This document shows, piece by piece, positions 39,225-52,300 of a stretch of DNA of 64,000 bases. The notes under the pieces were generated by a model that was not told the origin of the DNA, ran no database searches, and worked only from the letters and a program-made list of their open reading frames with translations. Positions within the stretch are counted from its first letter, which is position 1, and the number at the start of each line of letters is the position of its first letter. This DNA comes from Parus major (lineage: Eukaryota > Chordata > Aves > Passeriformes > Paridae): contig NC_031799.1 in NCBI RefSeq assembly GCF_001522545.3, forward strand, positions 42,879,645 through 42,943,644. The letters run 5' to 3'. A program made the position numbers and the translations under genes.

Positions 39225-39266
39225 TGCATTCCCTGCAGGAAATGCAGGGGGAATGCAGGAAATGCA
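39225..39266. repeat. Interlocked direct and inverted short repeat
   Basis: TGCATTCCCTGCA (39225-39237) is mirrored by TGCAGGGGGAATGCA (39243-39257) with a 2-base bulge and a 5-nt loop. GCAGGAAATGCA occurs at 39235-39246 and 39255-39266. The GGAATG elements resemble TEAD sites, but no function is implied. Confidence 0.7.
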
Positions 39267-40104
39267 AAAAGGATTCCTGTCATGCCACCAGATATTTTGA
39301 TAGTTGTGTGTCATCATAAGACTGCAGTATTTGTTTTCTTTAGAGATCAAAGCCATTATTTAAGTAAATTACTTTAGCAATAATCACATTCCCATGGTGG
39401 GAAGAAGAAGGATTTTCCACTGTGCTCTTGGCTTTTGCTAACATCCAGTGCAAAAACTGCTTTTCACAGGTGTGTCTAAAGAACTGCTGGATGAGTTTGT
39501 AGGAAAAGCTGAGCCTTTATATTTTACCTACAGAAGAGTGATCTTCTCTTCATATCAAGGGAGACACTAACACATTTACAAATACTGATTTGCAAAGAGA
39601 GGCAAAAATCTTCCATCCAATTCAGAAAATCCCCTCAAATTCAAATCCAAGATGTCAGTCAGGTTTATTAATCTGACCTCATTGATTGAAAGGTTTTCCC
39701 AGTTCAAGAAGGGGGATGGAGGGACATACATGAGTGCCTCAGGAATATAATTCTCTTCTTTTTCCATCCAGTTCCAACAACCTGGGGGAATTCAGGCCCT
39801 CCTTGATGTCTCATTCTGCAGAGCTTACTCTTGGGGCAGCTGGGGTGGCTGGCTGTTTTGTGGCCACTTCAAATGTAGAAGATGCATTCAACACAGTTCT
39901 TGACCAGCTAAAAATGGGAATGGGAATCTGAGATATTTGGGTCCTGGATTTATAAAGTAGTGGTGTGTCTGTCTAATTTAATGTATGTGACTACCTGCAG
40001 TGGGACTGAAACACATGTTTAGTAGGGACTGAGAGGCGCCTGGCTGAGAGACATTTTGTTTATTGCCATGCGAAGAGCAGCCTTTTCATACTGAGCATAA
40101 CACT

Positions 40105-40170
40105 CCCTTGCATCTGAGGTTCGATTGGGTCATTTAACTTCTCTACCTCAGTTGTTTCATCTGAGAAGTC
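40105..40170 (+). repeat. MIR-type SINE relic (core)
   Basis: 'gggtcatttaacttctctacctcagttgtttcatctg' follows the MIR core order in sense orientation. Diverged. Assigned by recognition only. Confidence 0.5.
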
Positions 40171-43100
40171 AGATTGCTAGGGCTTGCATTTTTCACAAGT
40201 AGGAGGATTAATTCATGAGTGTGCACCCTGGACTTTAGATGAGCCTACAAGTATGAAAAACTATAATTAAGATTGCTTGTCCTGCACTTATAAACACTGG
40301 CACACAGCCTTATCCTGAGCACAGCTGACTGTCTGCCACTAGAACTTAAGGCAGTGAAGGCTGAATGTGCTCAGTAGGATTGGAATCAGACTAAAAATTT
40401 ACTTTTAAGACAGCCATTGAAAATCCAAAGTTTGGGAATAACCAAGAGAGACTCCAAAGGCCAGAGCAGGCAGTGATAGTGTTCCACTGATTCCAGCAGG
40501 CCTTGAAGGAAGCTTGTATCTCTCACAACTGTCTCAGATAGTTACCACTTCCTCACCATACATACTACATCTTCTGCTTCTCTCAGAAAACAGGAATCCA
40601 GCAAGTTCTTCAAGCCAGAAGAGACTATTTCAGGCATCAAGGAAAGGGAAGAAAACAGTATGTTGCTTCTATACCTAGCTATCAAAACCTACCATTCTAA
40701 TTAAAAATATATAAATGCAAAAACTTGTGAAGGATTGGAACACATGCTTGTGGAACTGAGCAGTTTTTTCTCTTGGGCTGACTTTTGAGTTGGATTTGAT
40801 CTCGAGATAATTAGGGAGTTGTAAAGCTGGCTTGATGGAATTGTAAGAAGTCAATATGGCAGTGGATGAAATAAATCAAGCTTTTAGAAAGAGAATAAAT
40901 AATGGTTTTTTTATTTGAGGAACTCAGGAGTAGCACATCTGTTCCACCTCTAGGTGTTGGATCCACGTGGTTGTGGTGATAGGAACTGATAAATGACAGG
41001 CAATGCCCACCAACACTCTCAGTTGTTCAGATAAAAACTGCTTTGGAGGAAATGGAATCTCCATGCTAGAGTATTGCATTGTCCATTTCACGCCTTCTGC
41101 ATTCCTGGAAATAAGGGAAGGAAGAGATAGATGCTGTATAGCACCTACTCTGGCTTTTAGTACAGGCATCTGGGGTACAGAGAAAGATATATGCAATGGT
41201 GAAAACTAATGCTGTGGGCTATAGCACAGGAGCAGGTGAGAGCTGCTTTACTCAGTTGCTGACAGAAGAGTAAGGCTGAGGTGAAAAGTTTGAAAGGAGG
41301 TCTGGGGTCCAACTTTGGAGAAGAGCAAAAAATTGTAGAAGATTGACATGAGAGGATGTGAGTTTTCCCTGGTAGCCAGTTTTCCATCCACATATTCAGT
41401 GTGTGTTACACATGGGAGGCATATGCTTCCCGTCTTTTGATGCAAAGCTATGCCTCCCTTCTTGCTCTGTCCTCCCAGGCACCTCAAGGCTGTTCCTCTT
41501 CTAAGGCTTTCCATCCCTTCATATGACCCTTCCAGGCTGATATTAGCCCAGCAGGCTGTGCAGCAGCCTTGTGTGTTAGGCTGCCCCAAGAAACCAGCCA
41601 CAGAAGAAGAAAACACCATACTCCCCCGTGTTTGCTGAAGCAGCCCACTGCACAGCAGACCATGGCTGTTACCATGGTGCTGCATCACAAGAGTGGCTGT
41701 CTCTGGTGTCACACTCTGGCTGACACATGATACTTCTGTCTCGAGTCTTTCTCAGTTTTGGCTCCTGTCCTCTGTTGTGGGAATGAATGGTGCTTTCCTT
41801 TGTTTAGAAAATCTGCTGAGAAATTTGCCAGCTGAGTCCTTCCAGGTCTGACCGAAAGCCAATAATGATCTGTTCACACTGGCTAGGCTCACTCTGTCCC
41901 AGTGAAATGGGCTTGTCCCCATTTAACCTTCTACCTGTCATTTGTGACTGATGTGTGTTCGCTGCCTGGGCAGAGCTGGGGAGGGATGTTGATGTGCCCA
42001 TCCATTTCCAGCTCTCTGCTGTCAACACCCATTTGTTTAAGCAGATTGTTTAAGCAGAGGAAGTGATCTTATTAGTACTTCTCTTCAGAGCAATGTTTTT
42101 AGCGTTTTTGACTGGAGCATTTCAGCCAGAGGCTGCTGTATGAACATGCCAGAGTTACAGCCTATAATTATATCATTCTGGGGAGGAGAGTGGGGTGTTA
42201 TGCTTTATGTTTGCTCAGCTCTGAAGGCTGCTTGTTGCATGTCAGTGCAACTGACAATTGTAGCTGCAGCTGTCCTTCTCTGAGGTGCGTTTTCCAGGTG
42301 TGATAGTACTGTAAAAAGCTGCTGTCTACCCTACAAAAAAAATGCCATTGAATAAATATTTTTTTTCCCCTCATGCCTCACTGGCTTTGTATCTGATGTG
42401 CAGTCTCAGTCCTCTGAAACACCTCTAGCAGGATAAAGAAGACACTCATGAAAAAGGGAAAATTGTACAGGAGACTCAAGGGGGATATGCCAGGGTCTAA
42501 GGAAGCCAAAACCACAAACCCACCATATTTTGGCTTTAAATGTATGCTTCCCTTGATGACAGCATACCATACAGTTACAGTATTTGGCATCTCCCTTTGG
42601 AGGTTAAGACCAGAAAGATTTTTGTGAGACTGGCTAAGGTTTCCATAGAAAGAATAATGTTCTGTAGAATCACATATATATTTTTTGTTAGGAGGGTAAA
42701 AGACCACCTCGACCATTTCTCTTCTGCTTAAATTACAGTATCTCCTCACCTGTGTGTTTGAGTGCACTTTTGAACACCACTGCTGATATTTATGCAAAAC
42801 ATTCTTTTTTCTTGGGGCTGATAGTGTAGATGTGCTACTTTCCTTATGAATCCATCTGGTTACAAAATGCAGGCACAATGTAAGGATGGCAGAAGGAATC
42901 AGTGAGTCTAGGGCAGATGGGGCTCTCAGTGGAAGACTCCTAAAAGTAGCCATGCTTAGGCAGAGTTTTTTCACTCATTTTGAGATGGCCTTTGATAATC
43001 TGATTCAACAGATGAACATCAGGTTCAGTGCTTTGGCCTGAGAAATTACTTCCTTATATGAGTCCCTTGCTTTTCTACTAGGCACTGTATTCCCTGGGAA

Positions 43101-43184
43101 AGAGCTAGAAGAGAAGTGTATGCCAGATTGACTTGTGGGGCTGACGATTCTGGTGTGATGCATGCTCCGTAGTACAAGGCAGTG

Positions 43185-43751
43185 TGTTCTTGTTAAGCTA
43201 GGGCTGAGTTAATTTCTTCTCAGTAGCTGTTACAGGACTGTGTTTTGGATTCAGCATGACAATGGTGTTGATAACACACTCTGATGGTTTGGTACTTTGC
43301 CAAGTTGTGGTTATCCTAAGTCAAAGACTATTCTTCCCTTGTCTCATGTTCTGCCAGGAGGCAGTACGCAGATGAAAGTGGGAGGGAGCATGGCCGGGAC
43401 AGGTGACCGAACTGACCAAAGGGATGCTCCGCACCACAAAACGTCATGCTCACTCTATGAAAAGGGGGGAGTTACCTGGAAGGGCGGATGGTCTGGTTTC
43501 AGGAAGGGAAGGCCTGGCTCAGACAGTGAGTGGTGAGCAACTGCATTGTATATTGCTTATTCCTTTTTTTTATTATTGTTATTATTTGGCGTTATTGTTT
43601 TATTTTATTTTCACTATTAAACTGTTCTTATCTCAAATCTCAACATACAGGCTTTATTTTGATTCTCCTCCCCATTCCACAGGGGTGAAGAGAGGAGACT
43701 GAGTGAACAGCTGCATGGTGCTTAATTTCCATCTGGGCTTAAACCATGACA
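43185..43751 (-). mobile_element. ERVL-type solo LTR, copy 2, with 5-bp target duplication
   Basis: A 567-bp LTR in minus orientation. Read on the minus strand it starts TGTCATGGTTTAAGCCC and ends ...AAGAACA, giving TG...CA termini. It is flanked by CAGTG at 43180-43184 and 43752-43756, a 5-bp target-site duplication as expected for ERVL-class integration. The start resembles the abundant avian ERVL LTR family beginning TGTCATGGTTTAA. No internal region remains. A reversed AATAAA and a reversed A/T-rich (AAT)n stretch lie in the 43561-43650 part. Confidence 0.9.
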
Positions 43752-46700
43752 CAGTGAAAGAACCCTTCCCTCATATTCTCACAAGGCCAAATCTATCTTT
43801 GCCATATGGATGACATTGCAAAGAAACCAAAACGTGATTCTGTTGTTTACCCTTCATGTGGCAAGTTGGGGGAATATTAAGAGTCTTGGTGATTTGATCC
43901 CTAGAAACCTCCATCTAATGATCTAATATGGCAAAGATACAGAGAAACAACAGCGAGCTCCTGGTGACTCCAGCCAGGGAACTGGCTGAAATTTCCTTTT
44001 CCCTGCCTCTGCTGTTGGTGTTCCTTTTTCTGGGGTATCCTGAGTTCCTAGACCCAGCCTCTTGCTTGCCTGTCAGGAGCAGGATGGCAGGCTTTCCCCC
44101 ATCCAGAGAGAAGGCTAGGTTGTACCCTTAGTGTAGGGGAGCAGTAGGAGCAGGACTTGGTAGGGCTTAGTAGCCCAGGAACAAATGGCTATTTCTCTGT
44201 CACGTTTGGAGATGCTTGGGAAGAACATGGCCAACGTCAATCTGGCTAGAGCCATGGTCTTCACTCTGGCAAACTTTTAGTAGGGCCCCTAGGTTACACC
44301 AAGATTGCTGCATTGGGCTGCCATTTCTGGAGGGAGTTGGAAAAGAAAATATTTAATGACCTGTCTCAGCTGTGGGCTCATCAGCTCCACACAAACATCC
44401 AGGACCTGTGGGTGTTTGTTGGGGAGGGGATGGCAGCCTGTTCAGAAGGTTGTACCCACTATCTATAGGGGCTGATTTCAGGACTCTGCAGCCCTTCCTA
44501 AAGGGAAGGACAAAGTGACAGATTTGCTAGATGTGGGGAAGAGTAAGGGCTAAGATTAAGAGACGACATGACAGCAGAGACCCACAAGGTAAGCAAGAAC
44601 CTTCCAAAGCAGGGATATTCAGCAGGATTTTCTCTGTTCTTCAGTTTGAATTGGGCTAATAAGGAGATTTCTAAAGACTCATTCAGCAGGGGAGGTACTA
44701 GTGCTGTGAAGTCCCCTGTTTTGGAAATAAATATAAAATTGGAGATCCCCACACTATGATGGATAGAATAACAAATTTGAGATTTCCCATCAAATGGTAT
44801 AATTTTGGCCAGTTACAGAGCTACCTGGGCAGGGAGTGTTGCTCATTTGCTTTCCTCCCAATTAACATGTCAGATGGAGGAGGGAGTGATGTGAAATGTC
44901 TGGGTGGTTTCCTGGCCAGAGCAAGACTCTAGGGAATTGTCCAGGACAAGAGTCAGTTAACCCATGAAAGGGAAGTTTCCAGGAACTCTGAGTATGAGGC
45001 CAAACAAACCTGACAACCTGTGAGGAAAGAGCTGAGTGAAGAATGGTAATATTGTCATAGTTTGCAGCATACACCTTCTCACAGTGAATCTGGCTAACTA
45101 GCCAGTATGTTCACTGGCCCATTCCATGCTGTAGCTGTCACTGTGAGCCTTACTATAATGATTTATACCTGACTCTTTTAAAGAAATAATAGGAAAGTTA
45201 CCATCTTTACACATGCCCAGTTTTTCTTGCACTCTTCACCTCACATCCAAGTTTGCTGTTCCCCTTGTGTTGCTGCAGCTTCTTTTCTGACCTTAATTCA
45301 ATAAAAATTGGTTGTGATGGCGACTGTGTTTTTCTGAGTAAAATGGAAAAAAAAAATGTTTTCCCAGCTGTGTCCAGAAAATCCAGACGCATAAGGAAAA
45401 TCCAATAAATGATTAACTCAGTCTTTCCATTTGTAGATAGTGGTGTTTCTGGATAGGCTTTTTAAATGATACTATTTTTTATAGCCTTCTTCTCCCTCAA
45501 GACAAAAGAGTCTCTTTGATTTGAAATGCAATGTCCTGAGAAATTTTCTGGTGAGTACTTGGCTTACTTGTGGTTTTCTGCCCTTTGAATAAGGAAAGAT
45601 TATTTGGAAGTGAGTTTCCTGTACTACTTCCCTGTGAGGGGAGAATAATGAGCAAGATAGCAACTTTATTGGCAAAAAATTACAGAGTTTATGCATTGGT
45701 TACTCTTTGCAGAATGCTGATTTTAATACACTCCTTTTTTATTATTCCCTCTTATTTTTCTTTCTTTGTTATGGGGTAGTATAGTGAGGAATGGTATTTT
45801 CAGCTGTGAATTTTTGACCCAGACAATTAAGTTTGTCTTAGAAAGTGGTGGGAAGAGACTGGTGCCATCTGGCTGGAACAGGCACTGACACAGCAATGCT
45901 CAATCCATGCATCCACCTAAGTGCTGCTCTGCTGATGAGAGAAAGTACCCTAGGACCCCTGTGTTGTGACCAGACGCAGGTTTGACCCATGTGTTATAGT
46001 CAGAAAAACAGGTTTGGTTTGCTGCCCTGGTCTCACTCTGGTGCTCAAATGTGGGCTTGCTTGACAAGCACACTTTGGCAGCCCTTAACACTGCCAGTCT
46101 TACCTATTTTCCTGTTTTTTGACCTCCTGTTTTCTACTCAAGACTCTTTGCAAACAAGCAGTCCACTAGCTGTCCCTCGTGGTGCTTTTCATGCTTCTGT
46201 CTGCTGCAGCCACCAGCTTCTGAGACTGTCTTCCATTACCTGTGCTCTGCTCAACCTCAGCCCAGCACCCATGCATGTCACCCACCCTGTGTTGGCTCCC
46301 TGCTCCCCATCACTGCCTGTGGCTGGGGAATTCAGAGCACCTTAGCCTCTGCACAGGCTGGACTTGACTGTTTGCCACCTTCTAAGTTTTTTGGGTTTTT
46401 TTAAAATTTCTATTTGGGTTGTGTAAAAGTACCTGCTGTATGCTCACAACTAAATTCTTTAACAATTAAGAGTGCTCTCTAACTGTGGTATGTAGCTCAT
46501 AACTACTTAGCAAGTTGCCAGGCTTTGTATCAGCTTTTTGTGACTTTTATTTTTTTTTAATATAAATACCTGGAAATTTATATCAAGCATTTGGACAAAA
46601 ATACAGATTTCCTTCATATATGTACTAACCCTACCAAATTTCTCTGCTGATTGCCTGTTCACAGAAATGTTTTAGGATTTAATATGCCCCCTCTGCAGAA

Positions 46701-48747
46701 AACAATGACCAGTGGTGTAAGAAACACACATTTGTGCCAATTTCAGGACTCCATCACCCTCCTTTGCAGAGAAGCTAACCAAGATCTAGATGCACACATA
46801 GTAGAGGCTTGCAGGACCATCCTGCTGCAGGCTGGCAAATGTTGTCCTTTCCCAATCCTTCGGCACAGAGCTGCCTTCCTGGAAGCCTAAATGTCTGGGT
46901 GACTCAGACTAGATGCCTGGATCAGAGAGAATTTTTTTTTTCTCAACACAAATAGAGGGGGAAAAGCTCCAAACTGGAGCGTAGTGGCAGCGTCAGCCTC
47001 CTAGGTGCCCAGGGCAGGGGGATGTGCCTTGCAAGGGACATCACCAGCCCCTCAATCCCGCCCTTCTTTTGCTCCCAGCTGCCTCTTGGCCTGCAATTGC
47101 ATGACCTCAGCCTGTCAGGGAAGAGGCAGGCAGAGTGCATCAACTCCCCAGAGGTTCAGGCACTGGGTGGTTTCTTTTTCCGCTGCATTAGCCATCTCAG
47201 ACATAGCACAGATGGGGAATCAACAGCCTGTGCCCCCACACCAGCTCCTGAGGCCCCCAGGGTGTCTGACAGATGGGACAAAACCCTGGTGGGGCCAAAA
47301 CGCATTTGGCATCACATCTGAGGCTGGGGGAGAGGGGTGAAGCCCTTCAGCACATCACCCTCCCCTGCCAGCGCAATTCAGCCACAGACGATGGGTATGG
47401 AGGAGCTGTACCACAAGGACCTCTTCAGGACCTGTGCCAGCAGTTTGAGAGGCTAGAAAGACATGTTTTCACCCACCTGTCCCCAGAGGACAGAAACTGC
47501 TGTACTGGAGTGCTGCTGAGCATCGCAGGGGCCAGGTCCTGTGCTGCTCCTGGGATGGATGGTTAAAGACAGCCCGTGGTGCTGGGGAGCAGGCGGGAGG
47601 CTTAGGATGGGGAGAGGGAAAGTTGTAGGGAAAGAGCAGAATGCCTTCTGGAATACAGTGTACACCAATGGCACCCAGATGACAGAGGTGGTGCAGTCTG
47701 CTGCTGGGTGATGCGAGTGTAAAGCAGGAGCACTACTGTTTGGGTAAACGTGGAGCTGGAGTGGTGAGAAATAGTGGGTTCAGTCTAGGAGAAGCAGTGT
47801 GAACTCTGCATGCCACAGCCCTGTTGGGAAGAGCATGGGGATGTGCTGCTGAACAGAGCCCCCAGACAAGTTGGAGGAGCCCAGAGATGGTGCTGCTACC
47901 TGTCTTATTGCCAGACAGGGAAAGTTTTAGGCCAGGGTGCTTCAAGCATTATTAGTCATACTTTCATCCTGCTGGAAATGGATTTTTTTCCCCATGGGAC
48001 TGAAGAAAAACTGAGATGGCCCAGTGCTGGCAGGGAGAGTGGCTCTGGCACCAAGCTGTGAAGCCAGTGGGGAACAAGGCAGGGCTATGTTGTCTCCTAA
48101 GCCACAGAGCTGCTGCTCTGTCTGAGTGTGGTACACTTATGACAGTAACTTCATGGTGATGCACTTCTACCACCAACACCAACTGTCCAAAGCCTTTCAG
48201 AAGAGCACACCATTAGAGAACAACTTTGCCTACCAGCTAACATGCAAGTGTTTTTTGCCTATGCTTGGAATGAAGCAAACATACAGCGTCTTCCTGGTGC
48301 TGAGAGATTTTTCCAGAAAGCCTGTCCTCAAGTTTGATTGGTTAAAACCGAAGTTGTTTTCAGCTGCCTTTGAACAAAACACAGACACACTAAACTTACA
48401 GAAACTGACATCCTTCTTTATGCCAGCTACTTGTGCAGTTAACTCCTCTAACTGGGGTAATGAGATTTGGGGGTATTTTCTAAAGCACAGCTTTTGACAG
48501 GAAAACCCCACTTTTACTTGAAAGAACAAGGCTCTGAGGTTCTAGTTAGACAAATTCTAATCACGCGGCTGAGCGCTCTAAAACCTGACGATGCAAGAGA
48601 GCTTTCAGCAAACTATGAAAAAAACAAAAGTGGAAAATCAGTTTCGAGTGTTCAGATGGGGTTACTCTGGAGACATCTGTGCTCTTCTGCTTTCTGAAGT
48701 CGGTCTGCGAGGAGAAGCCCCAGGGCTGGAAAAGGCTTCTGCTTTTT

Positions 48748-48778
<31 letters not shown>

Positions 48779-48979
48779 TTCCCCCAACAACTGCGATCCG
48801 CACTGAGGGGATTTAAGAGCAGAGTACGGCATGTCCCAGCCCCCGCGGGCTTTGGACGTGTTCCTGCCCAACACCGCTGCTGCACGCGGTCTAGGTTGTG
48901 CTTTTCACTCTATTGCTTTGCTAATCCTGATATAATTCCCCCCGCTTTTTTTTTTTTTTTTTTTTTTTTTAAATCTTTT
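43752..48979. other. Intergenic / promoter-upstream interval
   Basis: About 5 kb with no recognisable gene. Reading frames of 100-123 codons around 46-48.5 kb show no family resemblance. Near the right end are T-rich runs with GC interruptions (48743-48781) and a T-run of about 30 (48943-48971) just before the CpG island. Confidence 0.65.
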
Positions 48980-49330
48980 CAAGGAGCACGTGGTGTACTC
49001 CCCTCCCCTCCCCTTCATCGCGCCGACCCCCGCCCCCCTCTCCCCTGCCCTCCCCTCCCGGGCCGCCGCCCCGCCCCGCCGGGCCCGGCCCGGCCCCGCC
49101 GCCCGGCCCGCGCCGCTCCGCGCCCACCGCGCTGGGGCCGCCGCGCTGCCCGGCTCCGCTGCGGGCCGGGGGGCACCACGGCCCGGCCCGGCACGGCACA
49201 GCCCCGCTCGGCGCGGCCCGGCGGGAGGGCGGCTGCGATCCGCCGCGGCCGGCGATGGGAGATGGAGGGAGCCGGCGGTGCGGTAAGGGACGGCGTGTGC
49301 CCGTGCGGGTGCAGGGGCTGCGCTCAGCCG
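48980..49330 (+). promoter_or_regulatory. CpG-island promoter of an unidentified + strand gene
   Basis: A sharply bounded GC- and CpG-rich block of about 350 bp, with repeats of the ccggcccggcccc type. A candidate start codon and 5' splice site lie at its right end. No TATA box is obvious. The island strongly suggests a transcription start; the direction is inferred from the exon that follows. Confidence 0.75.
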
Positions 49331-52300
49331 GAGGCACTTTTTCCCATTTACTTTTGATTTTGTTTCTTTTTCCCTTTTCCTCGCCCTTTATTTTTTCTTC
49401 TATTTACTTTTTGTTACCCTTTCTCTCTTCCTTCTTCCTTTATCCCCTTTCCTCTTTCCTTTTATTGTTTTCCTTTTCTCCTCTTAATTTCTTTTTCTTT
49501 TTTTTAAAATTCTTTTCACGGGTGCCTTAAGGGAAAAAGCTCGGAGCCCGCTTCTGTGCTCGTAACTGCTAGATCCCGAGAGACGCCAGCTGCAGCAGGG
49601 AAGCTGCACTCAGGGCTGGGACCGCGAGCCTGCATATGGTGCAGTTCATTTTGCTTGTGTCTCCAAGTAACTTGTTTGTGTAACACATCAGCACTGTTTC
49701 TGCACTGACAAGCTCTCTTAACCTAGCTAAATTCTTGAATTAAACAGGACTTTGTCATAAAAGCCAGTGTTTGGCTGAGTAGTAGCATTGCACTTTCAGG
49801 GCAAGAGTGGTGTTGAGATGATTTCACCAAAAGTGTGAAACTGTAGAATATTCAACTAAACAAGCATGCTCTTCTCCAATTGAGGTGCTGTCTTCATCCT
49901 TGCTCCCGGGAACTGGAGCTATGTTTCTCAATGAGAACATAAGCATACAGTTGTAATGAGTTTGAACTTCACATAAACCTACTGAAGTTGCTAACTCCCA
50001 TATAGGTGACTATTTCCATGCTATAAACATCAATTACCTGGCTCCCACAGGGTCCAGTTAGTATACTGTCAGGCAAAGACATATATATGTGTTTGAAGTG
50101 ATTTGGGTGTGTAATAGGCAACTGCAAGAACTATTAGTTTTGTAGCTTCAGTCACACTTTAATTCTGTCTGTGCATAGGGGCATTAACACAGACAGTCAA
50201 ATGCAGTATTTGTAATGATACTGGAGGTTGTGCACCCAGTGTTTGAAACAATTGTAATAGAACACTGAGAGTCATCCAAGCCTTTCTGGTTTAGCTACTA
50301 GAAAGAAGCCTCTTTCTACTCCAAATGCTTTTTCATCGGTCATATCCTTAGTTGATGTGTTTCAGCAGATGTTACCAGTTTAATGCTCTCAGTGAATCTG
50401 TCCTAGCTCTATTGATTTACACAGGGAGTCGGTTTTGGGGCATGTTTTTGGTGGGGGAGAGGTGAGGTTAACCATGTAGGAGACCCTGTGTGAATGATTC
50501 CATTCCATTAGAGCCCATTCACTTGGTTCTTCGGGGAGTGTAAGAACATCCTTTGTGGAACTGGTGATGTTAAAAAAAAAATCCAAGAAATTTACATGCT
50601 GCTGTTTTCAAAACTTGAAACAAGTTTTGAAACAAAAAAACTAGGACTTCTTAATGCACACAGAAAATTTTTGCGCAGCTGCTCTGTGCAAAAGTGGTTC
50701 TCTTGTGCTGTTTGTGCCTAAGTAGATTGTTTGGTTTACTATTTCCAGTTTCCAGTTTATCTCTGTGCCATCAAAGTGAGAAGGAAAAGAGCAGTGAAGA
50801 TCTTCATGAATGTGCTAGCAGCTTTTTTTTTTCAGCAAACCCTTCTTTACTGTTGTCAAGGTGCGTAGCTGAAAGACGTGGATGTTGTTCAGAGTACTTC
50901 CCCTCCCTGCCTCCACACCAACACAGTCCTTTCTATTCTTGCCCATCACACCAGGGAAGTCTGGCAATTGATTTTGCAGCTTTGATATAAAAGATGGTTT
51001 GGGGTTTGATTCCTGTGGGCTGAAGAGGCAGGCTCTCTGCGGGAGAGCCATGAAGCATCTCTGCAGGCACTTGTCTCCATGTGTGTGCTCTTAGACAAGT
51101 GATGGAAGATTCAGTGTTAAGGCAGCACACCACCAAGTTGTATACCACACAAGGCCACCAGTGCTAAGTAAGGGTTCTTGGGCCGTGGCTGATAAACTGT
51201 CTTTGTGCATGCACAGTAGCTGATTGCTTGAAACCTGCTTCATGGAGAGACAGGCTGGCACACCTGCTGAAGGGCTAGAGTGATTTTTCTCAGGCATGTG
51301 TTTCTCTTTGGAGAACCTCTGTTTGCTTGCAGGTGTCTTCAGAGAGAGCAGGATGTTGGGGTACTTCAGGGTGCCGATTCAAAGGTAATTTAGATGTAGC
51401 ACAATGTAGTGGCCTAGTGAAAGGAGCCCAAGAAAGGGAGGGAGGGGGGTAGTGTCTGCAGAGTAAGATTAGGTGGGTGATTCCCCAGGGTACTGGGGAG
51501 CCATCTGTCAAGGTGCTTTTCTTCAGCTGAGGCTGGACAAACCTGTGAACTGCTGCCAAAACTCAAAGATTGGGGCTTGTCAGAGTATCCCGCTCCACCT
51601 CTTTGTTGTGAGTGCTGAGGATCTCCAGGGTGCAGCAGCTGTTAGAGTTATTTGGTGTGAGTCTTGCTGAGCTCACCCAGCAAAGGTGGGAGTAATGTTC
51701 CTAGGATCAGCAGGGACACATGCCACCCACTATCCTTGAAGGGACATTCCCTTGCAAATGGTCCCTGATGGAGAGCTGGCTTCTTGTGGAGCAGGGATTT
51801 CTCGATGTGCCTGTCCCATCCAGACCTTATCTGGGTGGTTCATTGCATCCTGGTTGTAAAATTGCATGTGGCTCCTTCCCTCTGGAAGTTTGGCTGAGAA
51901 GGGGATGTGTGCTAGGAAGCTTCTCTGGACAGTCACCGTACAGCAAAGTGGGTCTTCAGATAGACAAATTTAGGTCGTGTGCAATTTGTGTCCTAAACTT
52001 CTGGATATCTTTCTAAATGGATTGATGGCCTCCAAACCCCATGATTACAGAGACTATTTCCAGTCATCATTTGTTTGTAGTGATGTGAAATTGGGGGGCA
52101 GGGGTGTGTTTGTGTTAGAAATAATTTTCTTCCGTTAGATGAAAAAGCTGTTTGAGACCAGCTCAAAGTGTGTGTCTGACACTTTCATTCTGGATGTAAG
52201 TGTTCCATTCCTCTCAGGAGTAGCACTACTTGAAGTATCCTTCTGCAGTAGGTTTCCAGATACTTCCTCTTGAGTGCAGCTCCTCCGTGCTCTGAGATGT

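Larger units (their letters stand above)
28656..43184. other. Gene-poor intergenic interval
   Basis: About 14.5 kb of AT-rich sequence without a recognisable gene, RNA or promoter. It contains poly-T tracts (29641-29653, 29947-29975), two MIR-like relics and an 18-bp direct repeat at 38391-38443. Open reading frames up to 198 codons occur, but none resembles a known protein or has convincing splice signals. Confidence 0.7.

Noticed and set aside
48767..49357. 196-codon frame and overlapping frames across the second CpG island
   Set aside because: They read through poly-T and GC-rich low-complexity DNA and are rich in Pro/Arg/Ala only. Not protein-like.
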